Part shown: in pieces, positions 45,886 to 57,205 of the stretch | Layout of the letters: each line of letters begins with the position of its first letter | Numbering within the stretch: position 1 is the stretch's first letter | Notes under the pieces: generated by a model | Told to the model about the DNA's origin: nothing | The model's input: only the letters and a program-made list of their open reading frames with translations | Database searches by the model: none | Assembly (NCBI GenBank): GCA_902363335.1 | Contig: CABIZV010000009.1 | Coordinates: forward strand, 69,728-133,727 | DNA length: 64,000 bases | Reading direction: 5' to 3' | Source: Enterobacteriaceae bacterium | Lineage (GTDB): Bacteria; Pseudomonadota; Gammaproteobacteria; Enterobacterales; Enterobacteriaceae | Program-made: the position numbers and the translations under genes

Positions 45886-48582
45886 TCAATATAATGTTTT
45901 CAGTTTATTTTTCGTGTTGACAATTGATATGTCATCATTACTATTATACTGGAATTCTATTTCACCTATGAATTGATTATGAGTAATACTGTGCTCATTT
46001 GAACAGCTGATAATAGGCATAGGTAAGGTGGCTTTTTTATGACTCAACGAACTAACTCTTCGAAATTCCAATTTTTTCAGCCTAAGGCCATTAGCTTTAG
46101 ATAGATTTCTAGTCTTTAAGGGAATATCCATTCTCTTTGTCATTAGAAAAGATGGGGTAGCAATAGGTTCGTAATGAGCAATGACTTTTGCTTTGCTTGA
46201 TTTATGCTGGCTATTTCTTTCCATGTTAATTAGGTATCTTTGGAATTCTATAAGATTCGATGAGATACCACTTAGATATTCATCAACCTTAGCTGCTTTT
46301 TTTAATTCAAGACCTTTCTTAATATTGTTATTATCATCAATAGTAATTAAGACTGGCATTTTCATGATTGATTCAATATCTGCCTCCAAAGTAACGTAAT
46401 TATTGATATGTTGAGGGCATTCAGAAACTAAAGATTTGTTTAGGAGAACCAGTACGTTTTCTTTTTTATTTTCAGCAATTGTTTTACCCTCTTCAAGCAA
46501 AGGTAAAGGATAGCACCAGAGAGTATTCTCACCAACTCCACTCATAGCAATCGGCATTACTTTCCATTCGGCAAATAGAGCAGCATCATAATCTAGCGCT
46601 GAAATTTTAAAATTATCTTTGGCTGGAGAAAAACTTTTTTCATTCTTATCCATCCTATCTGATTTATTACTTTTTATATTTAAAAGGTCTAATGCTAAGC
46701 GTAAGCCGACGGCCGTTCGAGGCATAACCATGTAAGTACTGGTATTGACCATACTTCCCTCTTGTAACCTAAGTTCACTTTTAGCTTCAACTTTGATACA
46801 GAATTCCTTATCTTTTATTTTCTCGACTTGAGCCTCAGTTAGAATATTTTGAAGTGAAAGGTTTTCTTGAGGTATTGAAAATTGTTTAGCAAACTCACTA
46901 AAATGTTCTTCTTTCATATCAAATGAAAAATTATCACCTAAAACAGATTGTGCGGTAATAATAGCGTTTGCTTCAACTGGCAATACTGTCATGTAATCGA
47001 CTCCGCTAGTATGAAGTAGTGTTTTCTCTAACCCTTGCCCTGTTCCAGCTAGAGCAGTGACTGCTGCTTTGTGTCTATTTATAAATGATACTTTTAGATG
47101 GTTAATTTCTTTTTTTTCAATTATGAGATCATGACTTTTCGATAATTCTAGAACAATACCTGCGAACCATCCGGGTACAAATGGTACGCCGCCGGAAGCA
47201 ATACCAAAGAAAGTGGCAATCCTATCGGTACTGGTTAAATGCAGTGTATCTTTAACCTGTATTTCATTGACCAGACATATTAATGAATCTGATATGTTTT
47301 GATTATGATTAACTCCTAAAGCATCCTTAGCTAATTTTGAGAGAGGTTTTGAATGGGACTTAAGTATATCCTTATTTTTTTTGTATAGTTTCTCTTTGCT
47401 ATCAATATTACGGCCGCTCATAGATGTGGCTGCTTCTATAAAAATTGGTGCTGTTGCAGTAATTCCCCCCACGAACGGGTCAATGGATTTTAAACCAGAA
47501 ATAATAGCTTTAATCTGATTTTTTTCTGCGGAATATTCTTTCGCTTTCTTTATATTAACTCTGAAGTTATCGATTATGGATGAGAATAACGGTATATGTT
47601 TACTACTGAAGTTATTTTTACGGTCAGAAGAGAATGGTAAACCAGCATGATATTTCTCATGGGGATCATTTCCAATTCGTGATGTGAAATTTTGTGGCGG
47701 TTTATGGCTTGTTTTTTTCACCTTAAGATCATGGGTTGATATATATTTAGGGTCAACATATAATATCCTTCTCTTATTGCCACAATGTATCTCCAATTGT
47801 AATACGCCCATTGTTTTTTTTATATTTGAGAGTACATAGCCTGGACGTAGTGGGATGTCGATCTCATAAAGAAAAAATGAGTAATCTTTATTTTGGCCCA
47901 CATGGGACAAGGTTTTTAAATATAATTTGTTACTTTTTATAAAGTATGAAGCGGTGTGTTCGTTATCAATGGAGAAAGTCAGATCATCACATGGTTTTCT
48001 TAGATTGCATTCCGTAAATTCAAGTTTGACAAATTGTCCCTGGATATTTCCCTCTATTTCAGGGATAGATATTCTAATTATGAAGTTTTTCCCTGTTTTT
48101 TGTTCTACACCAATTAGCATGCCATCATCATCCATATAGAGACTTTCGAATTTCTTATCAAGATTATCAATCTTCAATCGTGATGTTTTATATCTATAAC
48201 CAGATGTGTATTTTTTGAATAATCCTTTGAAAAGATCATAGCTATTGCCTTTAATCAATATAAGGTCACCGTTTTTGTCTATCGACATGCCAGTACTATT
48301 TATAGGAAACATTGCCGCAGAACCACAATAAACGTAATTTTTTGCATCTATCTGTTCTAAACCACTATGCTCATATTTTATTTCCACAATACCATCACCG
48401 CCGTTAAGTAATGCTAAGTTAGAAATTATTTCGCTCCTCTCTAAGTTCAATGGTGAGTTTTCAACTTTTATTAATTTATCTTGGAAGGGCAGATTACATC
48501 CTTCTGAAAAGGAGTGTCTTCTTGATAGTTCATTTTTTTTCGAGTGTAACAACATATTATTTGCACTATTGATTACAGGCAT
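45886..48582 (-). CDS. Large AT-rich protein of unknown function, 898 aa, effector-like
   Basis: The 898-residue protein starts MPVINSANNMLLHSKKNELS with a strong AGGAGG five bases upstream. No Sec signal is present; the Ser/Asn-rich start is compatible with type III secretion (compositional only). Residues about 50-290 contain repeated beta-strand units (GMSIDKNGDLILIKGN; ESLYMDDDGMLIGVEQ) suggesting a beta-propeller. A glycine/proline segment FFGIASGGVPFVPGWFAGIV sits near residue 460. The overall plan recalls AvrE/DspE-type effectors, but this is shorter and I cannot confirm it. GC content is far lower than in the 2015-residue gene. It is a single-gene unit. Confidence 0.65.
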   Translation of the reverse strand: MPVINSANNMLLHSKKNELSRRHSFSEGCNLPFQDKLIKVENSPLNLERSEIISNLALLNGGDGIVEIKYEHSGLEQIDAKNYVYCGSAAMFPINSTGMSIDKNGDLILIKGNSYDLFKGLFKKYTSGYRYKTSRLKIDNLDKKFESLYMDDDGMLIGVEQKTGKNFIIRISIPEIEGNIQGQFVKLEFTECNLRKPCDDLTFSIDNEHTASYFIKSNKLYLKTLSHVGQNKDYSFFLYEIDIPLRPGYVLSNIKKTMGVLQLEIHCGNKRRILYVDPKYISTHDLKVKKTSHKPPQNFTSRIGNDPHEKYHAGLPFSSDRKNNFSSKHIPLFSSIIDNFRVNIKKAKEYSAEKNQIKAIISGLKSIDPFVGGITATAPIFIEAATSMSGRNIDSKEKLYKKNKDILKSHSKPLSKLAKDALGVNHNQNISDSLICLVNEIQVKDTLHLTSTDRIATFFGIASGGVPFVPGWFAGIVLELSKSHDLIIEKKEINHLKVSFINRHKAAVTALAGTGQGLEKTLLHTSGVDYMTVLPVEANAIITAQSVLGDNFSFDMKEEHFSEFAKQFSIPQENLSLQNILTEAQVEKIKDKEFCIKVEAKSELRLQEGSMVNTSTYMVMPRTAVGLRLALDLLNIKSNKSDRMDKNEKSFSPAKDNFKISALDYDAALFAEWKVMPIAMSGVGENTLWCYPLPLLEEGKTIAENKKENVLVLLNKSLVSECPQHINNYVTLEADIESIMKMPVLITIDDNNNIKKGLELKKAAKVDEYLSGISSNLIEFQRYLINMERNSQHKSSKAKVIAHYEPIATPSFLMTKRMDIPLKTRNLSKANGLRLKKLEFRRVSSLSHKKATLPMPIISCSNEHSITHNQFIGEIEFQYNSNDDISIVNTKNKLKTLY

Positions 48583-50149
48583 TAATCCTCCTGGATTGAG
48601 TTGTCTAACTTATTGATATTTATTAGGTGTGGATTATTTTATCGTTTTTTTAAACTAACAATTCCTGTAGTGTGATTGATATTATATGATTCATGCAGCA
48701 TGATATTCATGGACCAAATATTGTAAAAATGCAAGAATATTGAATAGGAATCATAACAATGACGGGGCATCACTTTTCCGAATCCTGAAGATGCAGTCAC
48801 TTCCACATGGCCTCAAGTCCCATAGTTGGTGTATTAAATATTTTTGACTGAAGATTTAGACTTATATCGAGCATATTAATGTTCAAAGAAACACTCCTTT
48901 ACGATATAGATGCACTACCATATCGTCAGGCATAAATTTTCAATTTTCTCTCATAAAACGATTATTCACCGGTTTTTTGTTAACAACAGTTGGCTGCAGT
49001 TTCTCCCCGCTACCTACATATTAATTTGTACTTCAACCGGCTCAATTCCAACATTCAAGGGCGGTCATCCCGGTGCTGCGTCACAATTGATACCGGGTAA
49101 AGCGCAGTAGCCTGTAAGGGCTACCACATATCCGTTATGAGAGACAGTTGCAGCATGATCTGAAAGCGCAGTACGAGTGCCGCTGGAAGGTTCATTTCGC
49201 GAAGTAAGCCCGGATGTCAGGCGAAGCGCGCCATCATTTTTAACTTACCAGCCTGATATTAACGCAAGTAACAAAATAAAAAAATTTCGTTTAATTCAAC
49301 ACTCATTCAGAAATAATTTGGTGAATAGTGTTCATACTGCACTAAAAAAATTATTTCGCATGTTTCTTTGTCCTTCATAAAAATTGTTATGAAGCATCCT
49401 TGTGAGATTATATATACCGATCAGTAAGAACGCATCAATAGGCATTAACTATCAATTGATATAGTTCGATCGTTTTTGACGATCTTAATGTTTTATGTAT
49501 AATCCACCTGGATTCAATATTGGTCCTCACTAAATTTTTTTTGCAAATATGTTACATGATGCTTTTTACCGTGCCTTATGGGGAGTGAATTTGAATTTCA
49601 TATTACAAATTTGATTTAGTTTAGAGGCACGTGCTGCATGAGGAAGAAATCGCACCGGTCGGAAAGTCCCACTCTATTCAGAGTGGGGGGGGGGAGTTCG
49701 CTTGTTAGAAAGGCGAGCAGGGAAATCCGTTGTTTCTTGAATCTCAATGAAAAGATATTTCATTAATGTTTATGCTTAGCTATCAGATATACAGACCAAT
49801 ATCATTATTTGTAGCTTATTCCTGTATTCGCTATCACTTTCTGAGCTCGCGTCTGTACATGTCGTCATTGCATCTTACTGCGCCATTGAACGCATCACGG
49901 GTGGCGTACGGTACGGGCAGAAAAATTGCGTTTACTTCGTCCAATAAATGCTCTCTTTACGAAAGAGATTTCAGAGGCCTGCCCTTATTCATTCAGGAGG
50001 TCAGCCTTTATAGATATCGCCGTGCTACAGCTTACGTGTTCCGGGCAAAGTTTTGCAGTTCCCGCGCACGCCTCGTGCTTTTTATTACTCCGTTATTTTT
50101 TTCAACCTGACGGCATATCCTTCACCGACATATTTTATGGAGTCATTTT
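48583..50149. other. Large non-coding region before the adhesin gene
   Basis: About 1.5 kb without a gene I can support. Short frames (48910-49110, 49177-49380, 49766-50110) have no recognisable product. A G9 tract lies at 49686-49694, flanked by short inverted CCACTCT and AGAGTGG. The left 100 bases hold the promoter of the 898-residue gene. The length suggests long-range regulation of the adhesin or an eroded gene. Confidence 0.45.
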
Positions 50150-53100
50150 GTGAAAACAAAATCCGTGCCTCCCGCATCGCCTGGCATGCGGTTATTTGCC
50201 TGGTTCAGCATTGTTATCCAGACGGCCTTCCCCCTGGCGGTGGCGTTTACGCCAGCTGTCGCCGGCGCGGGCAGTGACAACCGTTTTCTGCATGAGCAGA
50301 CAGTGTCAGGAATGCAGACCCGTGTATACGCCCTGGGCCCCGGCGAAACCCCCGCGTCCGTTGCCAGAAAATACAATATGTCCCTGGATTCACTGCGCAA
50401 ACTGAACCAGTTCCGCACTTTCGCTCACGGATTTGACCACCTGCATGCGGGCGATGAGCTTGATGTTCCGCTGGCCCCTCTGCCGCAGGTGCACTGGGAT
50501 GACGCCCCGGCCACATCCGCCTCTGACAATGGCACTGACGATATGCAGGCACATAAAGTCGCCGGCTATGCTTCGCAGGCCGGGGGCGTCTTCGCCAGCG
50601 GTACAAAAGGTGATGCGGCGGCTTCAATGGCCAGAGGCATGGCCACCGGTGCTGCCAGCAGTGAAATCCAGCAATGGCTGAGCCACTTCGGAACGGCCCG
50701 CGTACAGCTGGATGCGGATAAAAACTTCTCTCTCAAAAACTCGCAGCTCGACCTGCTTGTCCCTTTGTACGAACAAAAGGACAGTCTTGTCTTTACCCAG
50801 GGCAGCATCCACCGGACCGATGAACGCACCCAGTCTAATCTCGGTCTTGGTTACCGCTGGTTCGCCGCTGACTGGATGCTGGGCGCCAATACCTTCCTTG
50901 ATTACGACCTGTCCCGGAACCATGCCCGCCTGGGTCTGGGCGGAGAGTACTGGCGTGACTTCCTGAAGCTGGGTGTCAACAGCTACCACCGCCTGACGGG
51001 CTGGAAGGATTCGCCGGACCTGGCCGACTACGAGGAGCGGCCGGCCAACGGCTGGGATATCCGGGCGCAGGCCTGGGTGCCGTCCCTGCCACAGCTGGGC
51101 GGGAAGCTGACGTATGAGCAGTACTATGGCAATGAAGTGGCTCTGTTTGGCAGGGATAACCGCCAGCGAAACCCGCACGCCATCACTGCCGGCATGAATT
51201 ACACCCCGGTTCCTTTACTGACGTTCTCTGCTGAGCAACGCCAGGGGAAGGCGGGAGAAAACGACACCCGATTCGGTGTTGAGATGAACTACCAGTTGGG
51301 TATGCCGTGGCAGCACCAGATTAATCCGGACGCGGTGGCGGCCATGCGCAGCCTGGCCGGTAGCCGTTATGACCTGGTCGAACGCAACAACAATATCGTG
51401 CTGGAGTATCGCAAGAAAGAGGTTATCCGCCTGAATACGGCAGACCTGGTGACAGGCTATGCCGGTGAGCAGAAGTCTTTGGGAGTATCCGTCAACAGTA
51501 AGTACGGGCTGGAGCGTATTGACTGGTCGGCTTCGCCGCTAATTGCCGCTGGAGGTAAAATAGCTCAGAACGGGAGTGACTGGACGGTGGTGATGCCGGC
51601 TTACCGTTCAGGCGTGGAGGCATCTAACACCTACACCGTCAGCGGTGTTGCCGTAGATAAAAAAGGGAACGTTTCCGGACGTGCAGATACCCAGATTACC
51701 GTCACACAGGCGGCGATTGATACTACTACAAGTTCACTTACCCCGACTGTAGCGACACTGCCAGCAGATGGTACCTCAACGCAGGAATTTGTCCTTAAGG
51801 TGAATGATAGAGAGGGGCACCCGGTCGATATTGGGGAAAAAGAAATCAGCCTGGATAAAACATCCAGGCTTCGCGGGAGCAGCAGCTCCACCGTGTCGTC
51901 GTTTACCCGACGTGCGGCCGGAGAATATGTGATGAGAGTCACCTCCGGGACGATGCCTGAAGCATTCACGGTTACACCCTCAGCCCGTAATACGAAATTC
52001 GCGTCTGCAGATGTTAAGCTGACCGCAGACAATGCCACGGCAATGGTAAGCGATATGGATGTGATTGAAGACAATGCCCTTGCTGATGGTAAGTCACAAA
52101 ACAGATTTCGCGTGACCGTTGTCGATGCGCAAAGTAATCCTGTCCCCGGTCAGTCAGTCAGCCTTCAGGCAGATAACAGCGCCACTGTTGCAGAGTCAGC
52201 CATCACAGAAGCAGATGGTACGGTCATTGTTCCCGTTAGTTCATCGCTTGCAGGCGAAACAACCGTTACAGCCAGTATCAACAATAAGGCAAGTAAGACG
52301 CTGAAGCTCTCTTTCCGTCCTGACCAGAATACGGCGCGGATTGAGCAAAAGGATTTTAGCATTCTTCCTGAGGTCTCCCTGGCTGACGGAAAGACAGAAA
52401 AAACCGTCTCAGCCCGGGTGACTGATGCGAAGGGCAATACCGTACCGGACGTCCTGGTGACATTCAGTGCAGATAATGGCGCAGTGCTCGCTGAGGAGAA
52501 AGCCAAATCGGATAACCGGGGTATGGTCACCACCACGATGACCAGTACTGTTGCAGGTATTGCGCACGTGGCTGCCAGTGTGAACAGCCAGTCAGTCTCA
52601 AAGGAGACTACCTTTACCGGCAATAATGCAACAGCCATTGTGACCACTGTTGATACAGCTGCTGCGTCCGGTGTTGCTGACGGTGTAACTGCTGTGACAT
52701 TCAGGGCACTCATTAAGGACCAGAATGGAAACCCACTTTACGGTATTCCTGTTGACTGGAAATCCAGTAAGGACAGCAGCATTGTCGTCTTTAATAATGC
52801 GCAAACCGTCACGTCAGAAGAAGGGATTGCTGAAGTGCGGGTTACCAGTACGCGGGCGTACAGTGACGTGGTAGTGACTGCGTCCACGAATGCATCGTCA
52901 AAGGATGCTTCTCCGTTTACCTTCGTGGCTGACAGGCAGAACCCTGTCATCAAGGCATTCAACACTAACAAGCAGACGCTGACAGCCAATGGTAAAGATT
53001 CAGCAGAACTGACAGTCAGCATTACTGACACCAATGGTAACCCGCTTTCAGGTGTGGAAGTGGCGCTTACTAACAGCAATCACGCCGGAATTACCCCTTC

Positions 53101-56100
53101 CCACCCGGTGACGGATGCAGATGGACTGGTCTCCGCCGCCCTGACAACGACGCATGCAGGTGAGGTGACCGTATCCGCATCGCTTGGTAAGGGGGATACG
53201 AAGTCGCTTGTCCTCACGGCCGAATCTGATGAACAGACTGCGAATGTCAGCGTGACGGCAGGTACCACTTCCGCGACCGCAGGACAGACGCAGCCCGTTA
53301 TTCTGACGGCCACTGTGGTTGACGGCAATAACAATCCGGTTTCGGGCACCAGTGTGGCGTGGCAGACCAGCCACAACCTGCTGAGTGACACCGTCAGTCA
53401 GACGAATGCAGAAGGCGAGGCCACTGTACAGCTTAGCGGAACAGAGGCGGTCCTCACCACGGTCACTGCCGTACTGTATAACAGTAAAAAAGGTTCGGCT
53501 CAGGTGACTTTTGGGCCGGGAGAGCCAGAAAATGACCACAGCCAGCTTTCGGTGTCCCCTCAGTCCATTACGGCTGACGGCCAATCCAGGGCACAGGCGT
53601 CTCTTATCCTCCGCGATAAATGGAATAACCCTGTACCCGGGAAAACAATCGACTGGAGCGCAGATACAACCTCGGGTATCCACTTTACGCCAGTGGAAAA
53701 GGGAGAGGGAGTTTATCAGGCTGCGATCACCGGAACAGCTGAGGGTGTGTGGGCTCTGAAGGCGGCAAGTGGAACGGTTAATCTGCAGACACCTCTGGCA
53801 CTGCTGGCAAGCCAGGACTCTGCGCAGATTGACAGTGTGACTGTATCCGGCCCGGATACGGCCAGAGCTGACGGGCAGGAAACCGTGACGATTCGGGCGC
53901 AGGTTAAGGATGGGAATGGCAATACAAAACTTAAAGGGGTTGCAGTGGGCTGGAGTACCACTCTCGGTACTCTTTCCTCAAGCCTGAGTAAGACAGATGA
54001 AAACGGCGTGGCTGAAATAACGCTGAGTAGTCGTGCAGCTGGCAGCGCCCGGGTTTCAGCCATGCTGGGTGGTGGCGCGCCGATTCAGGCAAATAAAGCC
54101 GTCACTTTCACCGCTGGCGATATCAGTGCGGATAAATCCTCACTCAGTATCTCTCCGTCCAGCATCATTGCAGCAAAAGAAAGTGCCACGCTCAGCGTCA
54201 CAGCCCGTGATGTCGAAGGGAATCTGCTCCCGGGTCTGAAAGATAAGATAAATGCCGGTTTCACGCCTGACCTGAATATGACCGTATCCGCTTTCAGCGA
54301 GGTATCACCGGGCATCTACGCGGCAAGTGTATCGGGTAAAAAAGCAGGTATATCCCAGGTAAGTGCTGACGTCAGCGGTATCCGCATCAATCATACCGCC
54401 TCAATAACGCTTGAGGCTGATAATGATACTGCCAGAGTCAAAGGTAGTATCACCGTCACACCGGCTTCTGCCACCGTAGGCGATGTTGTCACGTATGCAG
54501 CCGTGCTGACCGATATTAACGAAAATGCTCTGGGAGCAGGGCTCCCTGTCACCTGGAGCGCAAATGAGAGCAGCACACTCAGCGCACAGATGACCCGTAC
54601 GGATGATTCCGGCACTGCACATGTCACGCTGAGTCGGAAGCTCGCAGGGACTGCCAAAGTGGAGGTTATTCTCCCTTCAGGTACCACGTCTGCGCCTGAC
54701 GTGATATTTAGTGCCGGTGATGTGGATGAAAGCCGCTCAGAATTAACGCTGGTACCTTCAGTGATTGTGGCCGGAAAAGAGACAGCCATACTGACACTGA
54801 CGTTGCGTGACAGTAATGGCAACCTGCTTACAGGGAAGAGCGTCAGTGGCCACAGTGATAATAACGATGTGACCATTGGTGAAAGCCAGGTAAACAGCGA
54901 TGCGCCTGGCCACTATAAAATGAAGGTGAGCAGCGACAAGGCGGGCACAGCCACGCTGACTGTTAACGTGGGTGACAAGGCGCTGAATCAGAGCCGGATA
55001 CTGACGGTGAAAGGCGATACAGACAGCTGGAAACTGTCTGCGGTTACGCCGGACAAAACCAGCCTGACTGCCGGTGACGCCAGCGGAGTGACCTACAGTG
55101 CTGCAGTCACAGACGCTAAGGGGAACCCGCTGAATAATGTGGTGGTTTCCTGGCAGCTTCGTGGTGAGGCGGAAAGCTATGCGCCAACGTCGCGTACTAA
55201 TGAAAAAGGTATTGCGACCACCACGGTGAAAAGCCATACCGCAGGGCTTCTTCAGATGACTGCGTATCTTGATGCGGATAACCATATCCAGGCCAATAAC
55301 GTCACCGTTGTCGCCGGGGATATAAAAAACGCCACCTTTAGTGCAGACAAAACCAGTATCGGCTCTGACGGTAAGGATACGGTCACGCTCACAACCGGCC
55401 TGGAAGACTACTGGGGTAACCCGGTCACGGGAAAAACGGTGATAATTGAAGGTGCAGACTCGCTGGCTGGCTTTAAGCTCAGTGAGGTTCAGGACCAGCA
55501 GAATGGACGCTATGTGGCAACAGGGACTGCAACAACTAAAGGGCAGGTCACACTCAGTGCACGTGTGGACGGTACAAAAGTGGGGGATTCCGCTACTGTC
55601 ACAGTCGGAGCCATTACACCAGATTTACGATTTGATAATGCCGTTCAACCCGTGACATGGACAAGAAACTTTACCGCATCACAGGCGGTACGGGGCATGC
55701 CTGAAGGTGTGGAACAAATGTGGTCAAGTTCAGACACCAGTGTGGCGACGGTTGATGCGAACGGAAAAGTGACACTCCTTAAATCCGGCAGTGCCAGAAT
55801 TTCTGTTTACACCCCCGGGAATGAGCAATATGACCAGGCGATGGCGTCATACACAATGAATGTGTCTAAAGCAAACCCTGGGTTAAAAGCCGGAACAGGT
55901 GACCCTATAACTGCAGTATGGGCTGATGGTCAGGAAAGAAATATTACTGCCACCTATACAAACGGCGATGTACAGGACGGGCTGAAGGCTACATATTCGG
56001 CCAGGAGTGAAGCTGTTGTTAAGGTGGATAGCTCAGGAAAATTAACTGCAGTGAAGCCAGGGGCCACGACTGTCACCGTCAGTACGCCGGAAACAGATCA

Positions 56101-57196
56101 GTTCCTTGCCGCCTCAGCGGATGTTGCTTATGTACTGAACAAAGCGACTGCTGATGTGAGTTTCGATACCTCCGTAGTGAAAACGACGGATGAAGATGCC
56201 TTCACGCTTCAGGAGCCTGTCACCACGCTGACGTCGCAGGCCAGTATCCAATGGACGTCGAGTAATACAAACGTAATAAACGTATCCGGTTCAGGTAATG
56301 TTCAGGGAAATATCGGTAAGGGACAAACCCGTTTGACGCTTACAGTGCTTGCTAATGATTATTACAATGCCAGTTCCGGGTATTACGATGTGATGGTGTA
56401 TACAAAGCCATCTGTTAATCTTGGTGAGGTTTCTTACATAAGCAAAGGAAGTAAAGGCAGCTCCGGCACATGGACGCCAGTATTTACTGATGACTCGCTT
56501 TCGGTTACCTGGAGTGCGGATGCTTCTGATGAATTCAGTAAACCAGAGAGCGTGACCGTATACCTTCTTGACAGTAGTGACAATATTCTTGCCAGCAAAG
56601 AGGAACTGTCACCATCGGGAAGTAAAACTACTACGGTAATTCCTAATTCTTCGTTTTGGGATAAAACAGTACATGTCGCATTGGTTGCCAATAGCTACGG
56701 CAATCTAGAAACAAAAAAAGTATCCTCGACGATTAGTGTAAAAAATCTCTTACCCAAGAACATCTGGACAGCCTTAACCGTCAGGTCGCAGGTAAAAACC
56801 ATCACATCGCAGGGTGAGGATGACGCTTGTAAGGAAAGTGCATTTGGCCGAGAGCATTGGAATAATGCTGTCATCACCGGAGACAGTATTGATTTTGGCG
56901 GTAAGACATTGCTTGCTACGATGTCGGTCAAAGCCAGAGTCAATGCAACGCAAAATGGATCGAGTTCTGCTACAGGATATTTCCCGAACTCATACGATAC
57001 CGTAACAACAAACCAAAAAGTTGCATTCGGTTCGCTTCAAATAGCCAGCAATTGCTGGAGAGATCATATTGGAGGGTATCGGGTAGGAATCACCGTTGAC
57101 TATGCCGGAAAAAGCTACGATTACTGGGCGACAGAAAGCCATGGTTGGGGAGGTAATGGTGATGGTATGTACGTAGATCGGATTGATAATTTTTAA
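50150..57196 (+). CDS. Inverse autotransporter adhesin (YeeJ/invasin family)
   Basis: The 2348-residue protein begins at GTG 50150, with GGAG six bases before. It has an N-terminal signal region, a LysM domain for peptidoglycan binding (about residues 57-105, VYALGPGETPASVARKYNMS), and an inverse-autotransporter beta-barrel (about 165-430, SQLDLLVPLYEQKDSLVFTQ; DWMLGANTFLDYD). A long tandem array of bacterial Ig-like domains follows (about 440-1820, each with the ADG and TDANG motifs), then BIG_2-like domains. The C-terminal 140 residues are distinct and contain a Cys pair (DDACKES, SNCWRDH). The passenger is exported by the N-terminal barrel, opposite to classical autotransporters. Size is close to E. 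coli YeeJ (about 2358). No frameshift seen. Confidence 0.93.
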   Translation: MKTKSVPPASPGMRLFAWFSIVIQTAFPLAVAFTPAVAGAGSDNRFLHEQTVSGMQTRVYALGPGETPASVARKYNMSLDSLRKLNQFRTFAHGFDHLHAGDELDVPLAPLPQVHWDDAPATSASDNGTDDMQAHKVAGYASQAGGVFASGTKGDAAASMARGMATGAASSEIQQWLSHFGTARVQLDADKNFSLKNSQLDLLVPLYEQKDSLVFTQGSIHRTDERTQSNLGLGYRWFAADWMLGANTFLDYDLSRNHARLGLGGEYWRDFLKLGVNSYHRLTGWKDSPDLADYEERPANGWDIRAQAWVPSLPQLGGKLTYEQYYGNEVALFGRDNRQRNPHAITAGMNYTPVPLLTFSAEQRQGKAGENDTRFGVEMNYQLGMPWQHQINPDAVAAMRSLAGSRYDLVERNNNIVLEYRKKEVIRLNTADLVTGYAGEQKSLGVSVNSKYGLERIDWSASPLIAAGGKIAQNGSDWTVVMPAYRSGVEASNTYTVSGVAVDKKGNVSGRADTQITVTQAAIDTTTSSLTPTVATLPADGTSTQEFVLKVNDREGHPVDIGEKEISLDKTSRLRGSSSSTVSSFTRRAAGEYVMRVTSGTMPEAFTVTPSARNTKFASADVKLTADNATAMVSDMDVIEDNALADGKSQNRFRVTVVDAQSNPVPGQSVSLQADNSATVAESAITEADGTVIVPVSSSLAGETTVTASINNKASKTLKLSFRPDQNTARIEQKDFSILPEVSLADGKTEKTVSARVTDAKGNTVPDVLVTFSADNGAVLAEEKAKSDNRGMVTTTMTSTVAGIAHVAASVNSQSVSKETTFTGNNATAIVTTVDTAAASGVADGVTAVTFRALIKDQNGNPLYGIPVDWKSSKDSSIVVFNNAQTVTSEEGIAEVRVTSTRAYSDVVVTASTNASSKDASPFTFVADRQNPVIKAFNTNKQTLTANGKDSAELTVSITDTNGNPLSGVEVALTNSNHAGITPSHPVTDADGLVSAALTTTHAGEVTVSASLGKGDTKSLVLTAESDEQTANVSVTAGTTSATAGQTQPVILTATVVDGNNNPVSGTSVAWQTSHNLLSDTVSQTNAEGEATVQLSGTEAVLTTVTAVLYNSKKGSAQVTFGPGEPENDHSQLSVSPQSITADGQSRAQASLILRDKWNNPVPGKTIDWSADTTSGIHFTPVEKGEGVYQAAITGTAEGVWALKAASGTVNLQTPLALLASQDSAQIDSVTVSGPDTARADGQETVTIRAQVKDGNGNTKLKGVAVGWSTTLGTLSSSLSKTDENGVAEITLSSRAAGSARVSAMLGGGAPIQANKAVTFTAGDISADKSSLSISPSSIIAAKESATLSVTARDVEGNLLPGLKDKINAGFTPDLNMTVSAFSEVSPGIYAASVSGKKAGISQVSADVSGIRINHTASITLEADNDTARVKGSITVTPASATVGDVVTYAAVLTDINENALGAGLPVTWSANESSTLSAQMTRTDDSGTAHVTLSRKLAGTAKVEVILPSGTTSAPDVIFSAGDVDESRSELTLVPSVIVAGKETAILTLTLRDSNGNLLTGKSVSGHSDNNDVTIGESQVNSDAPGHYKMKVSSDKAGTATLTVNVGDKALNQSRILTVKGDTDSWKLSAVTPDKTSLTAGDASGVTYSAAVTDAKGNPLNNVVVSWQLRGEAESYAPTSRTNEKGIATTTVKSHTAGLLQMTAYLDADNHIQANNVTVVAGDIKNATFSADKTSIGSDGKDTVTLTTGLEDYWGNPVTGKTVIIEGADSLAGFKLSEVQDQQNGRYVATGTATTKGQVTLSARVDGTKVGDSATVTVGAITPDLRFDNAVQPVTWTRNFTASQAVRGMPEGVEQMWSSSDTSVATVDANGKVTLLKSGSARISVYTPGNEQYDQAMASYTMNVSKANPGLKAGTGDPITAVWADGQERNITATYTNGDVQDGLKATYSARSEAVVKVDSSGKLTAVKPGATTVTVSTPETDQFLAASADVAYVLNKATADVSFDTSVVKTTDEDAFTLQEPVTTLTSQASIQWTSSNTNVINVSGSGNVQGNIGKGQTRLTLTVLANDYYNASSGYYDVMVYTKPSVNLGEVSYISKGSKGSSGTWTPVFTDDSLSVTWSADASDEFSKPESVTVYLLDSSDNILASKEELSPSGSKTTTVIPNSSFWDKTVHVALVANSYGNLETKKVSSTISVKNLLPKNIWTALTVRSQVKTITSQGEDDACKESAFGREHWNNAVITGDSIDFGGKTLLATMSVKARVNATQNGSSSATGYFPNSYDTVTTNQKVAFGSLQIASNCWRDHIGGYRVGITVDYAGKSYDYWATESHGWGGNGDGMYVDRIDNF

Positions 57197-57205
57197 TCGA
57201 CAACG

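Noticed and set aside
49766..50110. 114-residue frame upstream of the adhesin
   Set aside because: Low-quality composition and no ribosome site; likely untranslated leader.
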